DNA of 64,000 bases, from assembly GCF_028283785.1 (NCBI RefSeq), contig NZ_JAPWKB010000019.1, positions 826,001-890,000 on the forward strand. Reading direction: 5' to 3'. The notes beneath the pieces were generated by a model, which was given only the letters and a program-made list of their open reading frames with translations, was not told where the DNA came from and made no database searches. Origin of the DNA: Paraburkholderia sp. GTDB taxonomy: Bacteria; Pseudomonadota; Gammaproteobacteria; Burkholderiales; Burkholderiaceae. Of this stretch, positions 16,173-25,120 are shown piece after piece. Within the stretch, counting starts at the first letter, position 1, and every line of letters begins with the position of its first letter. Both the position numbers and the translations under genes were made by a program.

Positions 16173-17213
16173 TTAATCGGCGGAAGCGGTTTGGGTCGGC
16201 GCGGCATCGAGCATCGCGACGCCGCAGAACCAGTCGCGGTTCGATGAATCGCCGCCGCCCTGACGGTATTTGCGGTGCTTCATCATCGACGGACATTGTT
16301 CCGGCACGTTCAATACCGGATCGGTGGCCGTGCATTGCTGGAGATCGGCGCTGGCCAGCGTCGTTGCGGCCGCGCGCGACGCCGTTTTGGCGACGGGCTT
16401 CGATGGCGCTTTCGGCGTGGTTTTCGGCGCGGCCTGTTCTACGGCCTTGTCGGCGGTGGCCGGTGCGGCTTGAGCGACGGTTTTCTCGACCGGCTGTGCG
16501 TGGTTCGACGCGTGCGCGTCGGGTGTACCCGCTGCACCGTGCGTTTTCGCGGTCCCTTCCACGGCGCCTTCGACGACGGTTTTGCTGGCCGCGGCCTGAT
16601 GCGCGGGTGCTGCCTGCGCGGCCGGTTCAGCGTGCGGTTTCGCTTGAGGCTGCGGCTTGGGCGGCGTTTGCGCGGGCGGCACCGGATGTGCCGGCGCGGC
16701 TACGGCTGCGGTGACGACGGGCACGGGCACGGCAACGCCTGCGGCACCCGGCGCGCTCGGCGCTGCCGTTACCGCTGCGGGCGCGGCGGCGTGAGCAACT
16801 GGATGCGCGGCCGGTGCGGGTACGGCGGCGTGCGCGGGCTGAGGCGGCGTTTGGATTTGGGCTTGCGGCTGCGGCTGTGTTTGCGGCCGCGCCGGCGTTT
16901 CCGCGACCAGCTTTTGCAGGTCCGCGATACGCCCGGTGTACCACGTCGTCAGACACGCGGCGTCGGTGCAGTTTGCTTCGCGCCACGCCCATTTGGCGTC
17001 GCTGTCGGCGGTGAATGCGCGGCGATTCGGCGCCGTGCGGCGGGCTTGCCGGTACAGCTTGCCGAGCTGGTCGTCGAGCGACGAGAGCGCCGCGTCATGG
17101 CAGATCACGCGTTCCGCCGCCGAATGGCCGCGCGCGCAATCGAAGCTGGCCGCGTGGGCTGCGAAGGCGTTCAGCAGCACGCCGGAAACGAGAATATATC
17201 GGAAGGTTTTCAT
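16173..17213 (-). CDS. LprI-domain (DUF1311) periplasmic protein with Ala/Pro-rich linker
   Basis: A 346-residue exported protein. A signal peptide (MKTFRYILVSGVLLNAFAAHA) is followed by an LprI/DUF1311-type domain at about 22-95 with the characteristic pattern FDCARGHSAAERVICHDAAL, LDDQLGKLYRQA, WREANCTDAACLTTWY. A long, probably disordered stretch rich in Ala, Pro, Gln, Val and Lys spans about 110-290. A short C-terminal module has three Cys (LQQCTATDP, VPEQCPSMMKH, DWFCGVAML). LprI proteins elsewhere inhibit lysozyme; that role here is unproven. The linker would let the N-domain reach from an anchored C-terminal part. Confidence 0.8.
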   Translation of the reverse strand: MKTFRYILVSGVLLNAFAAHAASFDCARGHSAAERVICHDAALSSLDDQLGKLYRQARRTAPNRRAFTADSDAKWAWREANCTDAACLTTWYTGRIADLQKLVAETPARPQTQPQPQAQIQTPPQPAHAAVPAPAAHPVAHAAAPAAVTAAPSAPGAAGVAVPVPVVTAAVAAPAHPVPPAQTPPKPQPQAKPHAEPAAQAAPAHQAAASKTVVEGAVEGTAKTHGAAGTPDAHASNHAQPVEKTVAQAAPATADKAVEQAAPKTTPKAPSKPVAKTASRAAATTLASADLQQCTATDPVLNVPEQCPSMMKHRKYRQGGGDSSNRDWFCGVAMLDAAPTQTASAD

Positions 17214-17622
17214 TACGCTCGGGTAACAGCATCGGGTCACGGGTGGCGCATGATCACCCCGGCGCGCATCTGCAAAGGCATCGAATAAACGACGTGTTCG
17301 ACAACTGCTTACGAGATATTTCCATCGTGTCTGAAATGGCGCGGATCGAATCCGGACCGGCATCAAAGCCGCATGTCCGTGGTATCGAAACAGCCTCGGC
17401 GGAGCTTTAAGCCGGCATTGAAAGTCGCGATAAGCGACCGGTTCGAAAGCGCGAATGCGGGATTATCAAAATCCCTGTCTATCTACGTGCGCGCTGTTGC
17501 GGGAAGCGGTACGCTTTGTGCGTGTCGCAGATCGTTACTTAATCAGGCAGGGCAAAGAATATTCGCAAGCGAGCAGTAACGAATTCGCAAGCGGATCCGC
17601 GAACTGCCAATCCGGAGCGTCC
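17214..17622. other. Divergent promoter region, LprI-type / SH3-type genes
   Basis: These 409 bases lie between two divergent envelope-protein genes and are AT-richer than the surroundings. They must carry both promoters. No gene with acceptable codon use or ribosome site is seen. Confidence 0.5.
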
Positions 17623-18378
17623 ATGAAACAACCCTTCGTTCGATGCGCAGCGGCAGGCATCGTCGCGCTGGCTGCATTACCCGGGGCCGCGCTTGCGCAG
17701 TCGCAAGCGATGACGAATCAGCCGGTCAGCGTGCGTGCAGGTCCGGCCAGCGACTATCCGCTCGTCGCGCAATTGCCGCCCGGTTCGCCGGTCGCGGTCA
17801 ACGGCTGCGTCGCGAATTACCAGTGGTGCGACGTGTCCGTGCCGAATTTGCGCGGCTGGGTGTACGGCGGCAGCCTGAATTACGCGTATCAGGGCAATCC
17901 GGTGCCGATCATGAGCTACGGGGCGATGATCGGTCTGCCTATCCTGACGTTCTCGATCGGTTCGTATTGGGGCAACTATTATCGGGATCGGTCGTGGTAC
18001 GGACAGCAGTCGCGCTGGTCGCGCCACGCGCCGCCTCCGCCGCCGCGTCCGGGCGCGGGCCGCCCACCGGGCGGCGGTCATCCGGGTGGCGGCGGTCGTC
18101 CGCCGCAGGCCAATGGCGGCGGACGGCCACCGGGCGGACAACCGGGCGCGCAACCCGGCGGACGCCCGCCGGGCCAGGCCAACGGCGGCGGACGGCCGCC
18201 AGGCGGACAACCGGGCGCACAACATGGCGGCGGACGCCCACCGGGACAAGCCGGTGGCGGTGGAGGCGGGGGTCGCCCGCCGCAGGGCGGTGGTGGAGGC
18301 GGTGGCGGTGGCGGCGGTGGACGTCCGCCGCAAGGCGGTGGGGGTGGCGGCGGTGGTGGCGGCAACCGCCCGAACTGA
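17623..18378 (+). CDS. Bacterial SH3-domain exported protein with Pro/Gly-rich tail
   Basis: A 251-residue exported protein. A signal peptide (about 1-26, ending ALAQ) precedes a type-3 SH3 domain (VSVRAGPASDYPLVAQLPPG, YQWCDVSVPNLRGWVYGGSL), which binds peptidoglycan in many exported proteins. A short hydrophobic stretch (YGAMIGLPILTFSIGSYW) follows, then about 120 residues of low-complexity Pro, Gly, Arg and Gln with two copies of GGGRPPGGQPGAQ. The tail is encoded by directly repeated DNA (18109-18249), and its length may vary between strains. Function is unknown; envelope or cell-wall association is inferred. Confidence 0.85.
   Translation: MKQPFVRCAAAGIVALAALPGAALAQSQAMTNQPVSVRAGPASDYPLVAQLPPGSPVAVNGCVANYQWCDVSVPNLRGWVYGGSLNYAYQGNPVPIMSYGAMIGLPILTFSIGSYWGNYYRDRSWYGQQSRWSRHAPPPPPRPGAGRPPGGGHPGGGGRPPQANGGGRPPGGQPGAQPGGRPPGQANGGGRPPGGQPGAQHGGGRPPGQAGGGGGGGRPPQGGGGGGGGGGGGRPPQGGGGGGGGGGNRPN
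18109..18249 (+). repeat. Tandem repeat in the SH3-protein tail
   Basis: Two adjacent units (18109-18177, 69 bases, and 18178-18249, 72 bases) encode nearly the same Gly/Arg/Pro/Gln block. They are followed by poly-Gly runs, so slippage is expected. Confidence 0.75.
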
Positions 18379-18509
18379 GCCACGCTGAGCCGCACCCAGC
18401 CGCACCCAGCCGCACGGTCCGGAAGCACGACACCGGACACCCGAACGATGCCGCGCATTGCGCACGCATCGTCGGAAGGCCAACCCTTGTCATTCACGAG
18501 GACTATTCG

Positions 18510-19145
18510 ATGCAACTGATCGGCAAGCTGGACTCGCCGTACGTGCGGCGGGTCGCGATTGCGCTCGCCGTGCTCGATCTGCCGTTCGAACGGCGCGACG
18601 TGTCGGTGTTTCGCGACTACGACGCGTTCGCAAAGATCAATCCGGTCGTCAAGGCGCCGACGCTGTTCGAAGACGACGGCACGATGCTGCTCGATTCGAC
18701 GCTGATCCTCGACTATCTCGATCAAAAGGTCGATCCGGCGCGCCGTCTGATGCCGCAAGACATCGCGACGCGTCTGCGCGCGTTGCAGGTGATCGGCCTC
18801 GCGCTCGCCGCGACCGAGAAAGTGATGCAGATCGTCTACGAACGCAATCTGCGTCCTGCGGAACGGCAGCACGAACCGTGGATCGATCGGGTGACGACGC
18901 AGATGCACGCGGCGTTTCACGCGCTCGACACGCAACTCGGCACATTGATCGGCAATCGCGATGCGCACGACGCATGGCTGCTCGGCGATCGTCTGATGCT
19001 GCCCGATATCACCGTGGCGGTGACATGGTTTTTCACGCACGACCTGCTGCCGGGCGCGATCGATCCGGCTGACTATCCGTCAATCGCAGCGTTTGCCGCA
19101 CGCGCCGAAACCTTGCCTGCATTCGCGAAATGCGTACCGGCGTAA
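18510..19145 (+). CDS. Glutathione S-transferase (YibF-like)
   Basis: A 211-residue cytoplasmic protein with a thioredoxin-fold N-domain (MQLIGKLDSPYVRRVAIALA, Ser9 at the active-site position, KAPTLFEDDGTMLLDSTLIL as the glutathione-binding loop) and an all-helical C-domain (WLLGDRLMLPDITVAVTWFF). The D-x-x-L-x-x-x-D-I-T pattern near the end is the GST N-capping box. The closest remembered relative is E. coli YibF. The substrate is unknown. It stands alone in its transcript, with ACGAGGA ahead of the ATG. Confidence 0.87.
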   Translation: MQLIGKLDSPYVRRVAIALAVLDLPFERRDVSVFRDYDAFAKINPVVKAPTLFEDDGTMLLDSTLILDYLDQKVDPARRLMPQDIATRLRALQVIGLALAATEKVMQIVYERNLRPAERQHEPWIDRVTTQMHAAFHALDTQLGTLIGNRDAHDAWLLGDRLMLPDITVAVTWFFTHDLLPGAIDPADYPSIAAFAARAETLPAFAKCVPA

Positions 19146-19367
19146 GCCGTTCGCCGGCCTGTTCGCGCACCTGTTCGCCAACCTGGTAGCGCGCTTTACC
19201 GGCCGCACGGGCAGCGGCGTGTCGCTCGAACGCGCCGCTGCACCGTCGATTGTTCTCCCCGGCTGACAAGTGTCTTCCGTTTGCGCATCTTTATCGCTTG
19301 CGCGGGCGTCCCTAGAATGCATGCATCGAAACAGATATCTGGCGCAGCGCCGAAGCGACGTCGCGCA

Positions 19368-19568
19368 ATGGAGCAGAGCATGCGAGCCTTGATCGAAAGA
19401 CAGTTGTACCATCCATCGGTTGTACTGCCGATGGTCGCGTTAATGCAGATGATGGTGTCGCAAGACTTCAATCTGAGCCAGGTCGGCTTTATGGTCGCGA
19501 CCAAAGGCGCGCGCGTCGCGCTGCAACGTTCGCGCGATCTGATCTGCGCCGCGCATTGCCACGGTTGA
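19368..19568 (+). CDS. Small hypothetical protein
   Basis: A 66-residue frame beginning at an ATG (19368), with ordinary codon use for this genome in its second half. The peptide (MRALIERQLYHPSVVLPMVA, FNLSQVGFMVATKGARVALQ) has no motif I recognise. It is mostly helical-looking, without a signal peptide or clear membrane segment. A weak GGAG overlaps the start. It could be a Burkholderia-specific conserved small protein or a chance frame. Expression data or conservation across species would decide. Confidence 0.4.
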   Translation: MEQSMRALIERQLYHPSVVLPMVALMQMMVSQDFNLSQVGFMVATKGARVALQRSRDLICAAHCHG

Positions 19569-19799
19569 GTCGCGCGTTTTTGCCGACCCGTCGTCAGCTT
19601 TTCATCGTCGTCTTTCCGCTTTAATTCTGCCGTCGTTCGTGAGTTTTTCCCTGCGCCTCGCAGGTGAACGTCGTTGCCGAGCGCCTCGCGAAGCGCTGCC
19701 CCCGATCCCGTCCGCCGCGCCGCACACTTGCGGCTACCCGTCGTAATCCGCTGGCGTAAGATGGCACGGACCTGCTTACAGGCTTCCGGGAGATACGCG

Positions 19800-21212
19800 A
19801 TGGCACAGCATTTCGACGCAGTCGTAATCGGTACGGGACAGGGCGGCGCACCGCTTGCCGTGCGGCTCGGCGCAAGCGGTCGCAAGACGGCGGTGATCGA
19901 ACGTGCGCTGTTCGGCGGCACCTGCGTGAACGTCGGTTGCACACCCACCAAAAGCTATGTCGCAAGCGCCCGCGCGGCGCATGTCGCGCGTCATGCGGCG
20001 GACCTCGGCGTGCGGGTCGCGGGCGAGGTCGGCGTCGAGCTGGCCGCCATCAAGGCGCGCAAGGACGGCATCGTCGGACAGTCGCGCAGCGGCGTCGAAA
20101 AATGGCTGCGCGAAGCGGATCACGTGACGGTCTTCAATGGACACGCACGCTTCACCGGTCCGCGCACGGTGTCGATCGCGGCGCCCGACGGCCGCATCAC
20201 CGACGAAATCGAAGCCGACGAAATCTTTATCAATACCGGCACGCGCGCGATCGTACCGCCCGTCGACGGTCTCGACGGCATCCGCTACTTCACCAACTCG
20301 ACGCTGCTCGAACTCACCGATTTGCCCGCGCATCTGGCGATTGTCGGCGGCAGTTATATCGCGCTCGAATTCGCCCAGATTTTCCGGCGCTTCGGCAGTC
20401 GCGTGACGGTGATCGTGCGCGGCGAACGCATCCTCAGCCGCGAGGACGCTGACTTCGCGAAATCGGTGCACACGGTGCTGGCACGCGAAGGCATCGAGTT
20501 CCGCTTCGGCGCCGAGCCCACGCGCGTCGAGCCGCTCGCGGGCGGGTCCGGCTCCGACGTGCGCATCCTGTTCGGCGACGGCGCGCCCGCGCTCGACGCC
20601 ACGCATCTGCTGTTCGCCACCGGCCGCGAGCCGAACACCGACGATCTCGGCCTCGAACACGCGGGCATCGCGCGCGATCGTCACGGCATCATTCCCGTGG
20701 ACGGCCAGTTGCGCACCAGCGTGCCGAACGTGTGGGCGATCGGCGACGTCAACGGGCGCGGGGCGTTCACGCACACGTCCTACGACGACTTCCAGATCGT
20801 CTCGGCCAATCTGCTGAACGGCGCTGCGCGCAGTGTCGACGACCGGATCATGGCCTATGCGGTGTTCGTCGATCCGCCGCTCGCGCGCGTCGGCTTGTCC
20901 GAGGCGGACGTGCGCAAGGCCGGTCGCAGCGCCGCCGATACGCTGATCGCCACGATGCCGATGACGCGGGTGGGCCGCGCGCGCGAAAAGGGCGAAACCG
21001 ACGGCTTTATGAAAGTGCTGGTCGATGCGCCGACCCAGCGCATTCTCGGCGCGGCGATTCACGGCGTGGACGGCGACGAGGCGATTCACGCGTTCATCGA
21101 CACGATGACGGCAAACGTGCCGTACACGACGCTGCAATTCGCGATGCATATCCATCCGACCATCAGCGAACTGATTCCGACCTTGCTCGACGGTCTGAAG
21201 CCGATGAAGTGA
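19800..21212 (+). CDS. FAD-dependent pyridine nucleotide-disulfide oxidoreductase (mercuric-reductase-like)
   Basis: A 470-residue class I flavin disulfide reductase. The FAD motif VVIGTGQGGAPLAVRLGASG is followed by the redox-active pair Cys42/Cys47 in FGGTCVNVGCTPTK. A second nucleotide-binding motif (LAIVGGSYIALEFAQIFRRFG) binds NAD(P)H, and the family motif VWAIGDVNG is present. The C-terminal interface domain has HIHPTISELIPTLL, which carries the catalytic His of the partner subunit. There is no N-terminal heavy-metal domain and no C-terminal Cys pair, so it is unlikely to be a true mercuric reductase. The physiological substrate is unknown. Confidence 0.85.
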   Translation: MAQHFDAVVIGTGQGGAPLAVRLGASGRKTAVIERALFGGTCVNVGCTPTKSYVASARAAHVARHAADLGVRVAGEVGVELAAIKARKDGIVGQSRSGVEKWLREADHVTVFNGHARFTGPRTVSIAAPDGRITDEIEADEIFINTGTRAIVPPVDGLDGIRYFTNSTLLELTDLPAHLAIVGGSYIALEFAQIFRRFGSRVTVIVRGERILSREDADFAKSVHTVLAREGIEFRFGAEPTRVEPLAGGSGSDVRILFGDGAPALDATHLLFATGREPNTDDLGLEHAGIARDRHGIIPVDGQLRTSVPNVWAIGDVNGRGAFTHTSYDDFQIVSANLLNGAARSVDDRIMAYAVFVDPPLARVGLSEADVRKAGRSAADTLIATMPMTRVGRAREKGETDGFMKVLVDAPTQRILGAAIHGVDGDEAIHAFIDTMTANVPYTTLQFAMHIHPTISELIPTLLDGLKPMK

Positions 21213-21313
21213 AGAAGGCGGCGCGCGCGGCCAAATCGACAAAGCCCGTCGGGTTCGCGATAATCGGCGCGCAGTGTCCCTTACGAAGCACATACACCAC
21301 AGGAATCCGGCCG

Positions 21314-21889
<576 letters not shown>

Positions 21890-21981
21890 TACGTGTCTGA
21901 CGATACGTCCGGCACCTGATTTCCCGGCGAGGCCAGCGTGATTCCGCTGCTCGCCAGACCACCCATCCAGCGAGCGATCCC

Positions 21982-22464
21982 ATGAACGAGCGAACTGCCG
22001 CCCCCGCCCGGATCGGGCTGATCTCGGATACGCACAATCTGGTGCGGCCCGAAGCGCTCGATCACCTGGCCGGTTGCGACGCGATCATCCACGCGGGCGA
22101 TATCTGCGACGAAGCCGTGCTCGATGCGTTGCGGCAACTCGCGCCCGTCACCGCAGTGCGCGGCAATAACGATGTCGGCGAATGGGCGCAGGCGTTGCCG
22201 GTTCACGCGGCGCTGCACGTGCAGCAGGTGAAGATCCTCGTCGTGCACGACATCGCCGACGTGCGCGGCAATCCGCGTGACGACGGATTCGCGGTGGTCG
22301 TGACCGGCCATTCGCACAAGCCGCTGGTCGTCGAACGCGATGGCGTGCTGTTCGTCAATCCAGGTAGCGCGGGGCCGCGACGCTTCAAGTTGCCGGTATC
22401 GGCGGGGTTGCTGATCGTGGACGGCGAGCACGTGGATGCGTCGCTGCATACGTTGCTGACGTAA
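21982..22464 (+). CDS. YfcE/MJ0936-type metallophosphoesterase
   Basis: A 160-residue compact phosphodiesterase with a complete metal-binding set: GLISDTHN, HAGDICD, RGNND and TGHSHKP, then VNPGSAGPRR at the end of the fold. The short length and motif spacing fit the YfcE/MJ0936 subgroup, which hydrolyses artificial phosphodiesters and 2',3'-cAMP-like substrates in vitro. The physiological substrate is unknown. A bidirectional terminator follows directly. Confidence 0.87.
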   Translation: MNERTAAPARIGLISDTHNLVRPEALDHLAGCDAIIHAGDICDEAVLDALRQLAPVTAVRGNNDVGEWAQALPVHAALHVQQVKILVVHDIADVRGNPRDDGFAVVVTGHSHKPLVVERDGVLFVNPGSAGPRRFKLPVSAGLLIVDGEHVDASLHTLLT

Positions 22465-22488
22465 GACACAAGACACAAAACGCAGGAC

Positions 22489-22522
22489 AAAAAAAACGGG
22501 CCGGCAAATTGCCGGCCCGTTT
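22489..22522. terminator. Bidirectional terminator
   Basis: A 14-base-pair stem, AAACGGGCCGGCAA with TTGCCGGCCCGTTT (22494-22507 and 22509-22522), around a one-base centre, preceded by a run of A. It serves the phosphoesterase rightward and the symporter leftward. Confidence 0.88.
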
Positions 22523-22584
22523 CCGAATACTGCGTCACGCTGTGTGACGTCGATGCGGTTCGTCAAACCCGCCGCATCGAACGG

Positions 22585-24054
22585 TCATGCACGCGCGGTT
22601 GCGACCGATGCGTAGTGCTCATCCATCTCGGCGGCTTCGCGTTCGCCGCGCAGCACCGCATGCGCTTCGGCACGCGTGGCAACCGACGGACCCGAGCCGA
22701 GCAGCGGCTTCCGGGCGGTTTCGCGCAGTGCGACGACCGACACGATACCGATCAGCGATGCGCCCATCAGGTAGTACGCGGGCATCATCAGGTTGCCGGT
22801 GCGATCGACCAGCCATGCCGTCACCAGCGGCGTCGTACCGCCGAACAGCGACACCGAAATATTGAAGCCGATTGCCAGCGCGCCATAACGGATCTTGGTC
22901 GGGAACAGCGCCGGCAGTGCCGACGGCATCACGCCGCAGAAGCACGACAGCATCACGCCCAGAATCATCAGCCCGCCGAACACCGGCAGCAGCGTGCCCA
23001 TGCGGATCAGCAGCAGCGCCGGAATCGCCAGAGCGAACAGACCCACGCAACCGGCCAGCATCACCGGCTTGCGGCCGATCGTGTCGGACAGACGGCCGGC
23101 GGCGATCGTCATCGGCATCATCAGCACCATCACGGCCAGCACGACGAACAGACCGTGCGTTTCGTCGAAGTGCAGCGTCGCCGACAGATAGCTCGGCAGA
23201 TACGACAGCGCCATGTAATCGGTCACGTTGAAGATCAGCACCAGACCGACGCACAGCAGCAGGGGACGCCATTGCTTCGCGAGCAACTCGCTGAACGACT
23301 GCTTCGGCATTGCCTTGTCTTCGGCTTCGCGTTCCTCGGCCTGCTTCTTGAACGCGGGCGTTTCTTCGAGCTTCATCCGGATGAACAGACCGATCAGACC
23401 CAGCGGACCCGCGATCATGAACGGCACGCGCCAGCCCCAGCTCAGCAGCGATTCCTGCGACAGCGTCGCCGTCAGCACCGCGACCGTGCCTGCGCCGAGC
23501 ACATAGCCGATCAGCGTGCCGAATTCGAGGAAGCTGCCCATGAAACCGCGGCGCTTGTCCGTCGAGAATTCGGCGATGAAGGTCGCTGCGCCGCCGTATT
23601 CGCCGCCCGTCGAGAAGCCCTGGACGAGACGCGCGACCAGCAGCAGAACCGGCGCCATGATGCCGATCGAGTTGTAGCTCGGGATCAGGCCGATCGCGAA
23701 GGTGCCGAGCGCCATCATGATCATGGTCATCGCGAGCACGCGCTGACGGCCGATCCTGTCGCCGAGCGGGCCGAACACCATGCCGCCGATCGGGCGCACG
23801 AGGAAGGCCGCCGCGAACGTGCCGAAGGTCGCGATCAGTTGCGCCGACGGGTTGCTGGACGGGAAAAAGACTTTGCCGAGGGTCACGGCGATGTAGCTGT
23901 ACACGCCGAAGTCGAACCATTCCATTGCGTTGCCGAGCGCCATTGCGCCCACGGCACGCTTGAGGAGGGAATGATCGACGACGGTGATGTCGTCAAGCGA
24001 GAGGCGTTGTTCTTCTTTGTGATGTCGCCAGAAGCCGTTGCTGGAAGCGGTCAA
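22585..24054 (-). CDS. ProP-like metabolite:H+ symporter (MHS family), TTG start
   Basis: A 12-helix major facilitator of about 489 residues that closely follows E. coli ProP: LGNAMEWFDFGVYSYIAVTL, RPIGGMVFGPLGDRIGRQRV, GEYGGAATFIAEFS, RGFMGSFLEFGTLIGYVLGAG, WGWRVPFMIAGPLG. The C-terminus stops soon after the last helix (EMDEHYASVATARA), so the osmosensing coiled coil of E. coli ProP is missing. The substrate could be an organic acid, betaine or proline. The nearest ATG lies far upstream in non-conserved sequence. A TTG at 24054, behind GGAG, gives an N-terminus (MTASSNGFWRHHKEEQRLSL) that aligns with ProP, so I use it. Confidence 0.85.
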   Translation of the reverse strand: MTASSNGFWRHHKEEQRLSLDDITVVDHSLLKRAVGAMALGNAMEWFDFGVYSYIAVTLGKVFFPSSNPSAQLIATFGTFAAAFLVRPIGGMVFGPLGDRIGRQRVLAMTMIMMALGTFAIGLIPSYNSIGIMAPVLLLVARLVQGFSTGGEYGGAATFIAEFSTDKRRGFMGSFLEFGTLIGYVLGAGTVAVLTATLSQESLLSWGWRVPFMIAGPLGLIGLFIRMKLEETPAFKKQAEEREAEDKAMPKQSFSELLAKQWRPLLLCVGLVLIFNVTDYMALSYLPSYLSATLHFDETHGLFVVLAVMVLMMPMTIAAGRLSDTIGRKPVMLAGCVGLFALAIPALLLIRMGTLLPVFGGLMILGVMLSCFCGVMPSALPALFPTKIRYGALAIGFNISVSLFGGTTPLVTAWLVDRTGNLMMPAYYLMGASLIGIVSVVALRETARKPLLGSGPSVATRAEAHAVLRGEREAAEMDEHYASVATARA

Positions 24055-24794
24055 GGTGAAATACTCCGATGACTGCGGCAAAACGCATGAACGTTCCGCC
24101 ACGGTTGCTGGAAGTGCAGTTTCGCGAAAAAAGCAACGGCTTGGGCCGTGCAGGGCGAGGGGCGAAAAAAGAAAGCACAACGCCCATGCATCGCGAAAAT
24201 TGTCGCGAAAGTGCACTCGTCTGATTTGCTAGGTTTGCATCTGCGTGGCCTTGTAGGGGGGCAGATACAGGACTGACGCCGGAAAGCGAGGAGCTAACGC
24301 AGGCGCCGTTGAAGGCTTGGCACGAAAAAGGCCGGTGAGATACGACGCCCGAAGAGGTGGGCACCGCGGAACCGACAAGCCTTCTTGTTCAAAAAACACT
24401 CTGATTCAATGGCCGCCGCGAGGCACGCCACTTGCTGAACCGAACGCGAAATGAAGGGTTATTGCTGTTGGAACGATGAACATGTTAGCACGATGACAGA
24501 GGATCGTGCAAACCGGGGTCTCTGCAAAGCCCGGGCCGACCGGCGCAATCCCTTGCCTGGCGGTGGATTGGCGGAAATGTAAAAATTTGGGCGGGACGGT
24601 TAAAAGCGGACCGTTCTGCCGATGAAAGCGTGTGCGCGGCGACCGCGAAACCGTGCTTTCGGGGTGCCCGAAACGCCCATTGGCCTGTCGAAATTCCGTG
24701 CGAACGGCGAAAAAAAATCCGCGCACGCGGCGCGGATTTTCGTTGCTCCGGAGAGCGGCGGGGACGACGCAAGCGCGTCGTGTCGTTCGACGAA
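24055..24794. other. 740-base non-coding gap upstream of the symporter
   Basis: The stretch between the symporter start and the yggX terminator has lower GC in parts and several open frames, none with a ribosome site, family motif or normal codon use. It should hold the leftward symporter promoter and could hide a small RNA. The only definite element is the yggX terminator at its right edge. Confidence 0.45.
24711..24740 (-). terminator. Intrinsic terminator of argA-yggX
   Basis: An 11-base-pair stem, AAAATCCGCGC with GCGCGGATTTT (24714-24724 and 24730-24740), with the upstream A run giving a U tract leftward. It lies about 55 bases past the yggX stop. Confidence 0.85.
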
Positions 24795-25070
24795 TCAGCC
24801 TTCCGACGGCGGCACGTAGCCCGTGGCCTGGTCGGCGCCTTCACCGAAGAAGAACTTTTCGGTCTGCTTCATCAGATACTGGCGCGCGCGCGGATCGGCC
24901 ATATTCAGGCGGTTTTCGTTGATCAGCATGGTCTGCTGCTTCAACCAGGCCTGCCATGCTTCTTTCGAAATACTTTCGTAGATCCGCTTGCCGAGTTCGC
25001 CCGGCAGCGGCGGAAAATCGAGACCTTCGGCTTCTTTGCCGAGCTTCGCGCATTGAATCGTACGAGCCAT
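24795..25070 (-). CDS. yggX: Fe(2+)-trafficking / oxidative damage protection protein YggX
   Basis: A 91-residue protein with all YggX hallmarks: the N-terminal MARTIQCAKLGKEAEGLDFP with conserved Cys7, GELGKRIYESISKEAWQAWL, and INENRLNMADPRARQYLMKQ ahead of a short tail (FFFGEGADQATGYVPP). YggX helps guard iron-sulfur proteins against oxidation in the cytoplasm. It lies 50 bases downstream of argA in the same direction, so the two probably share a transcript. In E. coli yggX sits beside mutY, so this neighbourhood differs. Confidence 0.95.
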   Translation of the reverse strand: MARTIQCAKLGKEAEGLDFPPLPGELGKRIYESISKEAWQAWLKQQTMLINENRLNMADPRARQYLMKQTEKFFFGEGADQATGYVPPSEG

Positions 25071-25120
25071 GCTGTGTTTCTCCTGTATCAGTGTGGGGCG
25101 GCAGTCGCGGAAAGCGGCGC

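Noticed and set aside
19800..21212. Mercuric reductase (merA)
   Set aside because: The redox Cys pair is present, but the C-terminal Cys pair and the metal-binding N-domain are missing and no mer genes are nearby; a generic disulfide-reductase call is safer.
24406..24726. Possible small gene in the gap upstream of the symporter (106 residues, minus strand)
   Set aside because: Arg/Pro/Phe-rich translation without a motif, no ribosome site, and it overlaps the yggX terminator.
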